A stretch of 64,000 bases of DNA from Chrysomallon squamiferum. Taxonomy: Eukaryota; Mollusca; Gastropoda; Neomphalida; Peltospiridae. A program made the position numbers and the translations under genes. Shown in pieces: positions 37,450-51,400 of the stretch. The notes below the pieces were generated by a model, which worked only from the letters and a program-made list of their open reading frames with translations, did not search any database and was not told where the DNA came from. Each line of letters starts with the position of its first letter. The first letter of the stretch is position 1. Where the stretch lies: NCBI GenBank assembly GCA_012295275.1, contig CM022671.1:20949822-21013821 (forward strand), read 5' to 3'.

Positions 37450-38590
37450 TGATTTTACACACAACTTTTCTTATTCCAAACTGCTGTATCACTCTTTATG
37501 TAACTAGTCTCATACTCTCATCTACTGGAATGTTTAGATTTGTATATTACAGGTTCTTTGGAGGTTTCATTCATTCTGTTTGTTCCATAGTATGAATACT
37601 TTCTCTACGGTTATCCGAGGTACAGCGCAGTTGTATCCACTTTCCTTTAACCGTGGGAAAATTTCCTAATGAAAAAATAATAAAATGTCACTGTATGTAG
37701 AATCTAATAAGATAAAATGACTTGCTAATTTATCACTAATAAAAATGCTCATTCGTCTGAAAATAAAACACGTTAGTTAACGTAGAATGACAATGCTGTT
37801 GACCACTGATTGTGTGGACCTTGGTTTACCAGATTTCAGGAAATCTGAACCAATCTAGAAAAATCATAAATTTTAACTTACTAGCAATCCTTACTACTAC
37901 TGCTAAGGTACTGGTACTAGTAAGTTATTCTGAATACCACTATATAAACATGGCAACCCTCTCAACCCACTATCCATGAAGGTAAGAGTAAATTTTACAG
38001 TTGTACCCATAACCTTCCTAACCTAATAAACTTCACCCAACCTAGCTTAGATGTTTGTTTACATATTTGTCTACACTGTTTTTATGTCGGTATATTATTC
38101 TTACATCATTATATTTTTATATTACATATCTGTTATGTGTACTAAAATGTATTGTTTACATTAGCTATTTCCCAGACTTTTGCATTTTCTGGACCAGTGC
38201 TCTGTTAGTCTGGGAAATAGATGGTTAACAGTATTTACCACCATCAACATTAAGAAAACTGTAAAATGTATGTATGTATGTATACAGGTACATCACACAG
38301 TACACACACACTCACACACACACATACAATGTATACTGAACCAAAAAAAAGAAACTTCTGATTTGTACATTGTGTAATGAAATTATATAGGTAGTATTAG
38401 CCTTGAGCTGTATTATCAAGATTCATGAATGTTTTCAATTATTTTTGCACTGTTAACCATCAACAATGTGAAACTCAATTTATACGTGCAAGCATGATTC
38501 GACACATCCCTTGAAGTATTTGGTAAATATGTTTTACCTGTCTTACTGACATTGTTGTCAAGTGAACAAAAATGGTAGGATTTTTAATAC
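37450..38590. promoter_or_regulatory. Upstream region of the POMGNT1-like gene
   Basis: 5' flank and probable 5' UTR of the minus-strand gene, with no clear TATA box or initiator. It contains a perfect 8-bp inverted repeat, CAGATTTCAGGAAATCTG (37830-37847, includes TTCAGGAA), and a longer hairpin at 38165-38220. Promoter location is inferred only from position. Confidence 0.3.
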
Positions 38591-38599
38591 GCCAAGAAT

Positions 38600-39215
38600 A
38601 CCCAATAATTTATGTGAATGGGCAATAGGCATGCTTAATGCAGGCATGTCAACAGAAGACATTGCAAGGCATTTTGGGGGTTCTAGTTCAGCGATATGAA
38701 ATCTGCACACAAGATTTCAAACAACAGAAAGCACCAACAACTTGCCACTTCATGGACATCCACTACATCATGAATATACATTTGCACAATCAATTCCAAA
38801 CTGCCACTGTTCCTGCTGCTAACGCATCTGGGCTTCATAATAACTGAACAGTAGGCAAACTGTTCTTTATTATCTGCAGCAGAACAGTTTACAGGGACAA
38901 CGTCCTTACATCAGATATATTTTAACACAACGTCATTGTCTAAATCGTCTTAAGTGAACACGTGTACACACTCAGTAACATTGATTTCATCGATGACTGG
39001 CCCATGAAAAATCCTGATATAACCCCACTGTGCATGTCTGGGATAGACTTGACAGATGATTGAGGCGTCGTCCCAACCCACCCATTAATATCAACAAACC
39101 TTGTCAAGTGCTCAGTCAAGAATGGAATATTTCACCAGCAGAAATCAACAATTTAGTCAATTCTATGTGGTTGCAATGCACTGCAGCGGTCAATTCAAGA
39201 GGTACCCATTATTAA
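38600..39215 (+). pseudogene. Broken Tc1-like transposase remnant
   Basis: Conceptual translation in shifting frames recovers three parts of a Tc1-family transposase. The N-terminal helix-turn-helix reads LNAGMSTEDIARHFGGSSSAI, here quoted as LNAGMSTEDIA and HFGGSSS. The second DNA-binding part reads NQFQTATVPAANASGLHNN. The C-terminal part reads HVWDRLDR, then RRRPNPP, EWN and NSMWLQCTAAVNSRG, ending at TAA (39213-39215). Several stops and frameshifts are present, and the central part of the DDE domain (about 100 codons) is missing, so it cannot encode an active enzyme. No terminal inverted repeats were found by eye. It sits in the 3.7-kb divergent spacer between the POMGNT1-like gene and DSTYK. 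Confidence 0.8.
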
Positions 39216-40293
39216 ATGTGTTTTTTTTAACCTTACCATACTTGATCAAAATTTCTCCCAGGTTCTGTTACGTGTTAGTGTTAACCTATGGCCATGATTT
39301 TTGCACCAAACAATGCATGATGACTCACTCTTTACACACATATATTTAACTATTATTACCCCGGTTCTTATATAATATACATAATCACGATAATAATATT
39401 AATAACAGTTAATTTCAAATAAATAAAGATCTTAATATAATAATAATATTAATATAATTAATCTACTTGCACTATTAAATAAATATATTTTAATCTACTT
39501 TAGATCTTGAATACTGTATTTTAATGAAAGCTAGACATTAGCTAAGTTCTCTAAATGTCAATGAGTGCAGAAATGGAGACATGTCAATGCACATTATAGT
39601 ACACGTTAAGTAAGCTTTATCAGTTTAGAGTTTTAGTTTATCATTTATGCTTAGCAGTCTGCGTTACCATAAATAAATTAAAATATTTGGTTACAATAAT
39701 TTTGTTTCTTATAGTGATACAAAATAATTATTTTAAGTTAAAATGTAACTAAAAAAAATATAGATAAATAAAAAAAAATAAAAAAAAGTAAATAAAAATA
39801 AACATCACTTACGAGCACTGCTCTACTACTTTACTTCCGGTTGCCTGCACGCATTTGACTCCACCTCTATTAATACTAAACATTAGATTTTGTTTTTGTG
39901 AATTGCTAGAAGAACCTAAATTTATTTTGTCAATATTTTGATAGTTTACTTGGGAAATATATAAAATAATTATTATTCTGTATTTAATTATGTTAAAAAA
40001 GGTTTATCATTGAAAAAATTATAAAGGTTTTATATTCACTGCAGAAATAGTTTATACGGGCTAACGTCCTGCATGATTCAGAAATAATAGCCGCTAAAAT
40101 TAATGTTCGTATCGAATTTTTAAATGATTCACTAAGTAGAGCACATTTATCGTTGTTTGTAACTTTAAATCTGTCCAGATAACATTACAATGAATAACAT
40201 CAAAAAATAAGGAGAGTTTGTGCTGTTTAGCTGGGTTCAAAATAAGATGGTACTAATTAAGAGAAGCATTTATTTTGTTGTTGTTTTTTGTTG

Positions 40294-40324
<31 letters not shown>

Positions 40325-40937
40325 TTTTAAGGAAATTCTAAAGAGAGAAGTGTCAGTTTGTTTTAAAACAGAATTAATTTTGGCAATTAATTTGAAAAAT
40401 ATAGTGGAACTGCAGCGTTTATGTATGACAAAATAATTCACTAGGCCAACCGTATCATTATAATTTCATATTTTATATGGTTAACGTTAAATGTCATTCC
40501 AATAGCGAATTACTTGGTATCATAACGGATGGTGTTAACGTGAAATGGATAAATTTGTATTTAATGTGAAGAAAGCTGAACAAAATTGCAGTTAGATGAA
40601 AGAAAAATAAATGTTATGCATTTCTTTAAAAATAAATAAACAAACAAAACAAACAGACTACTGAATTTCATTTCATTTTATAAGAACTTAGTTTTTCTTG
40701 CTGCTGAAAATCCAAGTGTTTAATTTCTTTTTAATTTTAATGAATGTCCAGCTTTTGTTGATCAAAGAACGAACGAAAGGGCAGTAAACCTTTTACGCAA
40801 GAATAAGCTTTTTAATTCAATTTCTGATTTAAAAATTAATGTCTTTCAGTTATTGGTAGTCGTATAAAATCTGTGATGTATTAATGTGAACCTTATCAAC
40901 TATACAAATGCACTGAATGCGAACATTGATAATAGTA

Positions 40938-40978
<41 letters not shown>

Positions 40979-41135
40979 AGACTGATATTCGTCTAATTTT
41001 ATTTGGCGCAGTTTTGGAGAAAAATCAGTTGTCGTCTGCAGTAATTGGCTGATATCATCCTTCTTTCAGATATCGTTGTTTACTTTTCTGGCCAAGAATT
41101 TAAATTAGTGACATGAACAGGTAAAATTAACAACA
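39216..41135. promoter_or_regulatory. Upstream region of DSTYK
   Basis: AT-rich flank with poly-T runs (about 40298-40320 and 40948-40974). No core promoter motif is convincing. The transcription start and any non-coding first exon cannot be located from sequence. Confidence 0.3.
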
Positions 41136-41723
41136 ATGGCAGCAAGTCTGCCAAATGAACTTCGTAGATTCTGTGGACATGTGGATCGTCTCAGGCAAAT
41201 TCTTGAAGAAACCAAAAGATGTTTTGATGGCATCAATTCTTCTGCCCATTTCGATGGAAGTAAGTTGCAAAAAGTTCTGTCACTCACTCACTGTCACCTC
41301 CAAGTCTCGATTTGGTTTAAATACATATGTGTATATGTGTGCGTGAGTGTGTTTGAACTTGTGAGTTCGTGTTCATGTATAATTTACCATTTCTGATATT
41401 GTTTAATCCGTTTTCGGCTGTGATGCCAGATAATTATGTTAATTACTAATTGATAAGTACTAACTTACTAAGGCAGTACTAATAAGTAATATCAGAGTAG
41501 GTTTTTAGTTTTTAGTTGACCATCAGCCATAATAATGATTGATATAAATTATAAATCTAGGTTAGTATTAAAACCATGTGTGTAGCAACTGGATTTTGTT
41601 GGAGTTTTATTGTGTGTTTTTTTCTTCTTTTTTTTCTGTTTCATGATACAGATATAAACAGAAATTCTGTGATTTATAGTAATTCCGTTGTCAAAATTAT
41701 ATGTCATAGATCTGACAGTAAGA

Positions 41724-41756
<33 letters not shown>

Positions 41757-44700
41757 TGTATGTATGTATGTATGTATGTATGTATGTATGTGTGTGTGTG
41801 TATATCATTACATGTGAGTGAGTTACACTTCATTTATATGTATTTAAATTAATAACTTGTTCTTTTTATTTACAGCTCAGATTGTTACAGCTGAACTGTT
41901 GAAAGAGGAAGAACTGGAAATTGCCTCAGTTGTTGAAAAACCTGTAACCATAATTATTTTTGGTCAGACGCCATACACCAAATCCCGAATTGTTAATGAA
42001 CTGTTCAGCAAACATGGTAAAGGAATATTTCCTTCACTGGATGAACGTGACAACGGATCAAGATTCAGGCTTGTTCGATTTCGCCATGGTGAAATACTTT
42101 CAGTCAGTTTGTCCTTACCTGATGACTTTGATCTAGTTGACCACTTAGAAGCCTACAATGGAACATGGAATACAATTCCAAAGAAAGACATTGAGCTCGA
42201 TGTTGATGGAAATGGTTGCTTGGATCAAGCCAATGATGTTGCTGATCTTGAGGTTGCCATCAATCATCCATTGCTACGCTTCGGAACACGCATTGTTGTG
42301 GCACCAAGCAAATATGGTGACACATCAGAAGAGGTGTTGAAGAAATGTTTTAAAAATACAACACCAATTCTAATGTACGGACTTGTCAAGGACCATTTGT
42401 CTGACAAGGTAATTATTCATTTGCAGATTTATTCAGTGTTGATGTAGCATGTTGCTATTTATTGTTATTTATTTAACTTTATTTCATCAGAATTATTTTA
42501 TCGCAAAATTAAGGAAATTTCATTTATTATCTAACATATCCTTTGCTAGTTGTAAAGTACAAAATGGTATTTCATTTCTCCCAAAATTGATTCTTGTGTT
42601 TTGTTATGTTCACTATGTTTTGAAATGCTGAGTGAAGAAGTATCAGAGAAGATTATATAAACTTTTATGTTTTATCTGCATTTAATTTTCTTCTTTCAGG
42701 ATCTTTCCGAGCTCAGTGAACTTGGTAGAATGACAAATTTCAAACCAGTGTTCTTTGTCAGAGTTCCTCCCCCAGGCTCTAAGTCTGTAGACATGGACCC
42801 ACCCGATGGTGCCCCTGGCATTCCTACTAAGTCAGCTACATTACCCAGAGACCACAGTAAGTCTGGATCTCAGTCGTGGCCAGGGAGCAGGGAGAGCTCA
42901 ATCAACCGCTACAATGGCATTTCAAAGTCTACCGACAGTTTAGCATTTCAGCAGTTATGTCGGATCGGATATCTCTCTGAAACCTCTGGCATTACATACC
43001 AGAAGTCTCTGTCTCAAGACTATTTTGATGTTGAAAGCAAATTTTTGAACAGATTTCAAGATTTTCATCAACAGTTTTCTATTTTTACAAAGAAGACGTT
43101 GCAGGGTTATCTTATAAACTCCTCCGTTGTTCTCAACAATACTCACACTCGTTGCTTGAACATGTTTATAATGTCAGCGTTTGACATGGCCAGAGATGCA
43201 CTAATCACACCCAAGAAACTTGAATTTGTCAAGGAAAAGGAAGAAGATCTGTACAAGTCGTTGCTGAAACTTGCTGTGTCTAAGCAAGATGAAATAAAAA
43301 CTCTGATATCAGAAACAATATCGTCAATGCATTCTGATCTTGTTGAACAAGCTGCTGACTATGATTTTATAGGTGAGAATAAATTATTTTTTATTTATTT
43401 AATGTTTTTTTTCTTCAAATTTTATACATTTGGATAATTTTAGGAATTATGTTGTTTGTTTATTTTTAGTTTTTTAGGTTTTTTTATTATTATTACTCTT
43501 TTTTTTTGGCTACATTAATAAAAAAATTGTTGAATATAATATATTTTTAAAACATTTTTATTATTTGATATTGTGTATTTTATTAAAGATTTTATTTATT
43601 TATTTTTTTGTTTTTTGATGATTTTGTTTTTGTTGTTTGTTTTGATAAATTATACAAAGTAAAATTGTTCTTACAGGTATTTTGCTATATTTCATTAATT
43701 ACTTCAAAAAGAAAAAGATTAATTTCCATGTTTGATGCTGTTTAACACACATTTCTAATAAATTTCTGCTGTAATAACTGAAAAGTTTTAAAAACTGTAT
43801 GTTTTTTTATAAATTTATTACAGGTGTTGATATTGATGAAAATGGTCAAATCCAGACATCCAAGGGATTAAAAATTTGTGCTTCTCAGATTCAGGATCTT
43901 GTTCTAGGACAGTTGAATCATGCAGTTGCTGGCAAATTGATGGGATCAGTTGATATACTTAGAGATTCCTATACAGGTAACTTTTATTTATTTATTTTTC
44001 TTTTCTTTCAGTTGCTGGCTGTCTTTGTTTTATTCTCTTTCTTGGTTTCTCTGATGAGAAAAGTAAATGACAGAGAAGAATTGCAGGTTATTAGTACTAA
44101 ATTTTAACATCTTCATTCATTCTCACTCTCTTTCTCTTTCTTTCCACCTTTGACTATTTATCTCTATTTCTCTTTCTCTCTCTAGTTGTCTTTGTTATTT
44201 TAAAAAAAAGTTCTGGAGAGACATGAAGTATTTTAAATAAAATCACATCTATAAAGGTTTCTTTTTAACTCTTAATCTGCTTACAGTTATAGTCTAATAC
44301 ATACAAAGAGAAATTACAGAGTACGGTTGTCAATTGTTTTATTTTATTTATTTATTTTTTCAAATATATATACTCTTGGATAATTTTGGGAATTATATTT
44401 TTTATTTATTTGTTTTTTTTTATTATTACTTTTTATTATATATATTATTCTTGGGATTATATATATATAACTCCCTCACTCTTTTCTTTCTGTCTCTGTG
44501 TCACTTTTACTCTCTCAGAATCAATGTCAGACAATGACATTTTAGGTTACATAGTTTATTTCATAGCATATTATTGTAACCAAAGAAAATCTAAATTCAA
44601 AATTAATGTTAGTGTTAATGGTATGTTGTTTAATAGTTGTTAAATAACAGTTTTATATAAGCTATAAATATTTCATAAATTAAAAACTGAAAAAACAAAA

Positions 44701-45377
44701 ATAAAATAAAATACCAGAATGATGTATTAATATCTGCTTGAAACTTTAATGGAATTTGTTTAAATGTATATTTATAGAAACAATTAAAAAATTGTTAAAA
44801 TTGAAATAATTATTTTAAAATTAAAATTGGATCAGTTTTGTTACTGTCACAGACACTACTCACAGTCATATGGGTGTCTGGTTCACATGATTTATTATGA
44901 AACAGTACATAAATAGCCATTCGCTCTTTGGGTGTTAACTTTCACAAAAGGTCAAGGGCCAGTGGTGATACATATATATTCTGTTTTACAGCTATGTACA
45001 TACACATAGAATTAATTCTTTCCATTTTCTTCCTATTTTTTATACAGCTGTTTCTATTTTACACAGGTTAGAAATTATTATATAACAAGGAAATATAAAA
45101 GAATATAAGAGGGCATTTTAAATTTTTTGCTATATCCACCCTCAAATCTTTATCATAAAATTATGTTCACCTGTGCCTAAATTTCTTCATGTTTTTTATC
45201 ATTATTGTTCCATGTTTCATTCTCACCAAATAATTTTAGTATCCTATTCATTAATTTAAGAAGCAATGCTTTATGGGCCATTTCTTGTTCTAGACAATAC
45301 CCTTTTTACAATAACAAGGTGCTTATTAATCACTGAGAACAAACCGGTGGGAGTAGGTTTACACATTTATCATTGTC

Positions 45378-45412
<35 letters not shown>

Positions 45413-48400
45413 TTATCTATCTATCTATCTATCTGTCTAAATCTATGACTCTATCTATATATAAACAAAAAAAAGAAAGAAAAAAAACCAACAACATTGT
45501 CTATTTACGTTTTTCAATTGCATATTTCCTGTCTGTTGAAATAAACACCCATGGCAACATTTAGCCTTTAATTTGTGTCTTTCAATGTCATGAAAGAAAT
45601 ATACATTTATTCATTTTTGTATATCATTATTTAAATAATAATAAAAAATTTAAAAATTATATTTAAAAAAATATATATATACACACACAAATAAATAAAA
45701 AAAACAGAGCTTTTGATAATAATATTTGTCTATTAAATAAATACTAATTAATTAATTCAAATAAGAAACTGCAGGAAAGACTATAACCTGAATAAAATAA
45801 ATAAAATTCTAAAAAATCTGTTAACTTTCAACAGAAGTCAACAGTTAAGAAATAAGCCATGGCAAAATAAATGAATGAATGTTTAATGACATCCTTTATT
45901 TTATCTGTTTGACTTCAGGCTGTAAATCACCATGCATAAAACATATTCCGGTGTTTTAAGAAAAGAAGGTAAAGGGATAAAGTAATATTGTTCGTTATAT
46001 TTAGTATCCCTTCATATGTCAGTTAATGAGTATACAGATACCTTATTATATATGCATACATACATACATACATACATACACAGACATATATATATATATT
46101 TATACAGAGATAGATAGATAGATATCGATATATATATATATATATATATATAAACTTTGTACCAGGAAAAAGTGATCTGTCTTATAAGTGATATTTATGT
46201 TTTAAAGACTGATAAACTTATTTATTTACCGAACAGTGAACTCAGTAATGTTATCTGTGCTGACAGCACTAAGTTATATGTTAAATAAGCAACTTTGTAA
46301 CTACTGTGTAATTGTAGCAAATGTTTGTGCAATACATATGTGTGTTAATTTTTATCTCAAATGAATTGGACCTATAATGCAAAGATATGAATATTTTAAA
46401 AACAAAATTTAATGGAAATGTTAAATAGTAATATGTATAGAGAAATGGGTGCTTTAGACACTGTTGTCTTATTATTGTTGTGGTTATGAAGTATTAGTCC
46501 TTTTCATTTCAGTCATTGTTATTAATAATATATTTAAATAATTTTATTATCTTCTTTCAGAGCTAAAACTTGATTAAATATGTAGACTAAAATACATTTT
46601 GCTGATGTATCATTCACTCAAGTGAACATTTTGGCTATATGTACAAATTATAAAGAGTTTTTGGTAAATATTTAAATAATAAAAGAATGTATATGTGCTT
46701 AACCACATCCGTTCTTTTATCTTTATGAGATCAGGCCGCAGGTAAATACACATTTTATATATGCTATAATCATAGCAATTTTGGTTTCCTTGGTGTCTTT
46801 TATTCCTTTTGGCTGTTTGTAAAAGTTGTAGTAACTGTATGTGATTTTTCTCTTCTTTTTTTTTTGGTATATTTAATTCATGAAAATTTGATTTTTAAAA
46901 ATACCCTAATATTTTCCAATGATGAACAATGTGACAGGTCATAGGAACTATTTCTGTTTTTACTTTATTTTTGCATCTCTCTTACACCAGCTACTGTGTT
47001 ATAAATATAAAAAAAAAGCTAGTTCTGTTAAATGATCTGTAAAGAAATTATGGTTTTATTTACTTGTGTGTGTATGTGAGTGGAGAGAAATGCAGGTATG
47101 CCATATTTGATATTAGTAATAACAAAGTCCCAAATTAAATACTTAGACTTATGGATGGTATTAGTACTGTTACAGTAGAAATATCAATTCAGATATAACT
47201 ACTACCATATGACAATATGTCAATATTAGACATAAAATAAAATTAAACTAAACAAACAGAAAAATACTATTACTTGAGTTTCTGTAGAATAGATTGTTAT
47301 ACTTATTGTTATTAGCTAACCTTTATCTCAAAACTGAGTAATCATTTTTAGCATTGCATTCATCAGGGATTGTAATTATTACATGTAAATCTTAACAATA
47401 AAAGATTACCAGTATTTAAGGATTTAAATACTTATAGCTGTTATCAGATGTAGCTTGCATCTTTTGTTTATGATTATCCTTACTATCATTTCTCCAACAG
47501 CTTTTACAGGTGTTTGTGTGTTTTGACATAACTGTGTTATAAAAGTGTCAGTCTGTTACTCATTTGTAATGATATGTAACTGAGATAAAGCAAGTCAGTC
47601 TGGTTAAACATTGTATTGTTTATTTTGTTGGGTTTTGTGTCTGTGTGTGTGTGTGTGTGGGTGTGTTTTCTTTCTTTCTTTTTTTATAAAACTTTATTTA
47701 GATATTATAGGTCTCATGTAAAATACCAACCATTTAATCAAACATTTGGTATCTGCTTACATCTACTGAATTTTCAGACACATCTGACACTAGGACACAA
47801 GCAGGTCTATCCAGTTTATGATTTCTGTAACACCTTTTTCAAAGTTATTGCGTGTTTTGGGCAGGGGTTCAAATTGTTTTTAATGTTTTAAAATATTTTT
47901 TATACACAATTCTTTTACAAACATTAATAAGTTAGTCAAAGGTTAGAAATATATTAACATCTAATAATGGTTCAGTGATATCTGTGATGAGTCGATGACC
48001 CTGAGTCTGAATTATCTTCTTTCCTAGACACTATTGATTAGTTACACAAGATTATAGATTTGTTTTTATCTCCCTTCCATATTAGCAGAGGGCACATGCC
48101 ACAACCAGAATTTGAACCTAGTACCTTATTTTCTGCTTTAACTGTCACAGTTTACAACTGCACAACAAAGGCTGAAGATAAAACTGTAAATTTTATCATA
48201 CATTAATTATATATTTGTAAAATGATGAAATAAAATAAAATAAAGTAGTAATGATGACAACGACAATGATGGTAATTTCTGTAAAAAGACAGGTTTGTTT
48301 CAGCTGTACAAGTATTAGGTAAACAAAATCTTAATGCACATAATTCTTCTCAGGTGATACAGTATCAAAGGACATTTGCACTGTTAGGTCACTGATACAG

Positions 48401-51342
48401 AAAATCTGCTGATTAAGCAACCAGTTCAGGATTTGAACACATGTATGTGTAAATGATATCTTTTCCCATTTACAGTACTGTATAAAATTATTTTCTAGGC
48501 AACTATTTCTCTTTATTCTAATGACTTCTATAAAATTGCAATGAAAATTAAATCCAGCTTCTTGTTAAAATAATTTAAAACACTTATTTATTTTTGTTAT
48601 TTTTTGTTATTCTTTTAATATGGGTACCCACACACACACACACATTTATACAGAAGTTTGTTTTGCTGTTTGCACATCACATCAACAGGCTGAACAGCAG
48701 TTCAAATCAAATATTTACATCCAGACTATGGATGTGTGCTACTAATAAAACTTCTGTTCACATAAATGTTAATATATTTAATCAGAAAAACAATAATATT
48801 TGAAATATTCAGAGATTATAATTTAAAATATATATATATATAAAAAAAAAAAATAATAATAATAATAATAATAATTTAAAGGATAATTTATAATAATCAT
48901 TGAGAATATTTGTTTAGTGTCAGGAAAAATCAAAAAGGAAGAAATAATGAACTCTGACAAAAATATAAACAATTAAATTACTGGAAAAAGAATGAGGTAT
49001 GTTATTTATCATAGCAATGTCACAGTAACTAAAACTGTATGTGAATCATGTGACATTATTAAATTTTGTATAAAACTACCAAACATGTATTTATTTCTCT
49101 TTGCAATAGCTGTTACTGAAGGTACTCCAGAAATTTAAAAATAATTATATTATTCTACAGATATCAGACAACTTATCCAGAAAACTAGAATGACTGAAAA
49201 TCCAGCGTTAGAACTACACTGATTTGTATTTATTAAATACAGTTTTTTCATTATTTACTATATATTTTAAATATTCATATTTTGAACTTTGGTTCCCCTA
49301 AAAAATAGAATTGTGGGTCATCTTCTGTGGATAATTGGTCTGACACCTGTAATAAATTTTTAAAATCCAGACATACAGAGCTATGCCTACTTCTCTTTGC
49401 TTATTAAAGTTATTTCTATTACATTTCTACATATATTTGCTTTCCACTTACAGGCACACTGACAAGATGTCTGGAGAGCTTAGAAAGTTTAGACAAGGAA
49501 AATCCTGAAGGGTCAAAAGCAACAGATGCTCTCCGACAGGTTAGAAAATAAATAAATTATTATGGGTGTTTTTGTTTGTGTATATGTGTTGGTGTGTGTG
49601 GGTGTGTGTGTTAAATAAAATCTGTGTAAAAAAACAACTGCATAGATATTTTACTTGGTAGAGATTCATGTTTTGTGTCTTTTAAATTCATGTGACTTGT
49701 AATTTACTTTATATGTGAATTCAGATGTCATATGGTATTTGATTTATTGGGTGATACATATTCTGGTATCTATGGAATGTGTTCATCTTTCTAATCATTT
49801 TTGAAATTAATTATAGATATAAATGTGGACAGATTCTTTTTTTTTTTTTAGCTGTTTGTTTTATAGCGATTTTTTTAAATTTTTATATTTTTGTTTTATT
49901 TTTTCTGTCTCTTTCTGTATATTATTATTATTACATATTTTTTAAACATTACCTTTTGTAATCCCTTATCTTGAAAAAACTTTCTTATTGATGTAGATAT
50001 TCTTTTCTTTTAATTCTACCACAATTTTATTTAAATTACATTATTTCAGAATGACATATTAACTTCCATAAAAGTTAATTATAAGAAACGTCTTCTGCCA
50101 TAGATACTATAGAAATTAAATGTTTTCAAGTTTGGTTTTTTTTTTTTTTGTTGTTGTTTTTTAAAAAATTCTTATTATAATTGTTTATAATTTTAAAATT
50201 CTGATGTTAAAAAACTAGATTCTTTGATATAATCAACACAGACATTTTCTTTATTTAAACTTCAGACACTAAATGCTGCTTATCAAGTGGAGATAACAGT
50301 CAGATCCAGTTCTTCTCTGATTAAAGTACTTCTGGAAAGAATGAAACAGGTATTAAAAACATTACATACATTTTTTATGTGAACATTATCAAAATATACC
50401 TGTCTTTCTCCTACCTGAAAAAAGTTATTTGAGGTTTGTATATCTAACATTGCTTTAGAAATGCTGTGGTTCCTTGATTTTAGCAGTCTTCAAATTGAGC
50501 AGCCATCTACAGATTATGGAGACTTTTCCTAAGTCCTATTATTTTTCAACAGATATGTCCATTAGTTCAGTGGATACCTGCTGAACACAGACACAGTCAA
50601 CATGTTTTGATTATTATTATTCCATTGCTAAAGCAAACAATCATAGAGATTTGGATTTGTTTTCTCCAAAATAAATAATTGCATTGAACAGCAGATTTAT
50701 ACATTATTTTTAAAGATGCTATTGCCCAATTCCAGCACTGCACAAAGCATGGCAAGGAATATTGTTTTTGTCGAATCACAAGAGCCCATGAAATGTAATT
50801 GCTTGTCTGCCAAATCATGCAAATTCAAACCTTTTAATAGATATTTTTGATAATTCAAACATTCAACATCATTCCATGCATATATGTTTTATAAACACTG
50901 CACCTTTACAGACTTTTGAGTTCTATTTGGTTTTCAAAGACAGTATTGGTAAAACAAACCTTTCACTTATTTTGAGTTTTATGATGTGCAAAATATGTTT
51001 TATTTATAACCTTCAACGAAATCCATGTTTGCAGTTGTGTTTTAAGAGAAAGCTGCAATGCAATAACCAGCCACAACAATTTATGTGTGTTGTGGATATT
51101 TCTGTAATGGATGTAACTAAAGATTGTAAATATGTTCAAATAAACTGTCTGTAATTTTGGTTCCTCTGATGAGAGAACACCTGCAGTATTGTGATACGTT
51201 TGCTCAGCACCACCTGTGCTCAAACAAAACAGATAGAACTGTGTTATGAAATTAATATAAATGTGCATTAATTTTGACACTTGTACATGAGCATTGATTG
51301 TCTGCTAAGAATCTATACTGACTGAATCCATTTCATGAGAAA

Positions 51343-51400
<58 letters not shown>

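Noticed and set aside
45870-45900. ATGAATGAATGTTTAATGAC resembling a repeat known from gastropod genomes
   Set aside because: Too short and too AT-rich to call from memory alone.
48395-48480. Second B-box-like TGTTCAAATCC on the minus strand
   Set aside because: No A-box at the right spacing and no similarity to the nearby SINE-like fragment.
50876-51154. 92-codon plus-strand frame in DSTYK intron 6
   Set aside because: DSTYK frame joins exons 6 and 7 without it; the peptide matches nothing I know and lacks exon boundaries.
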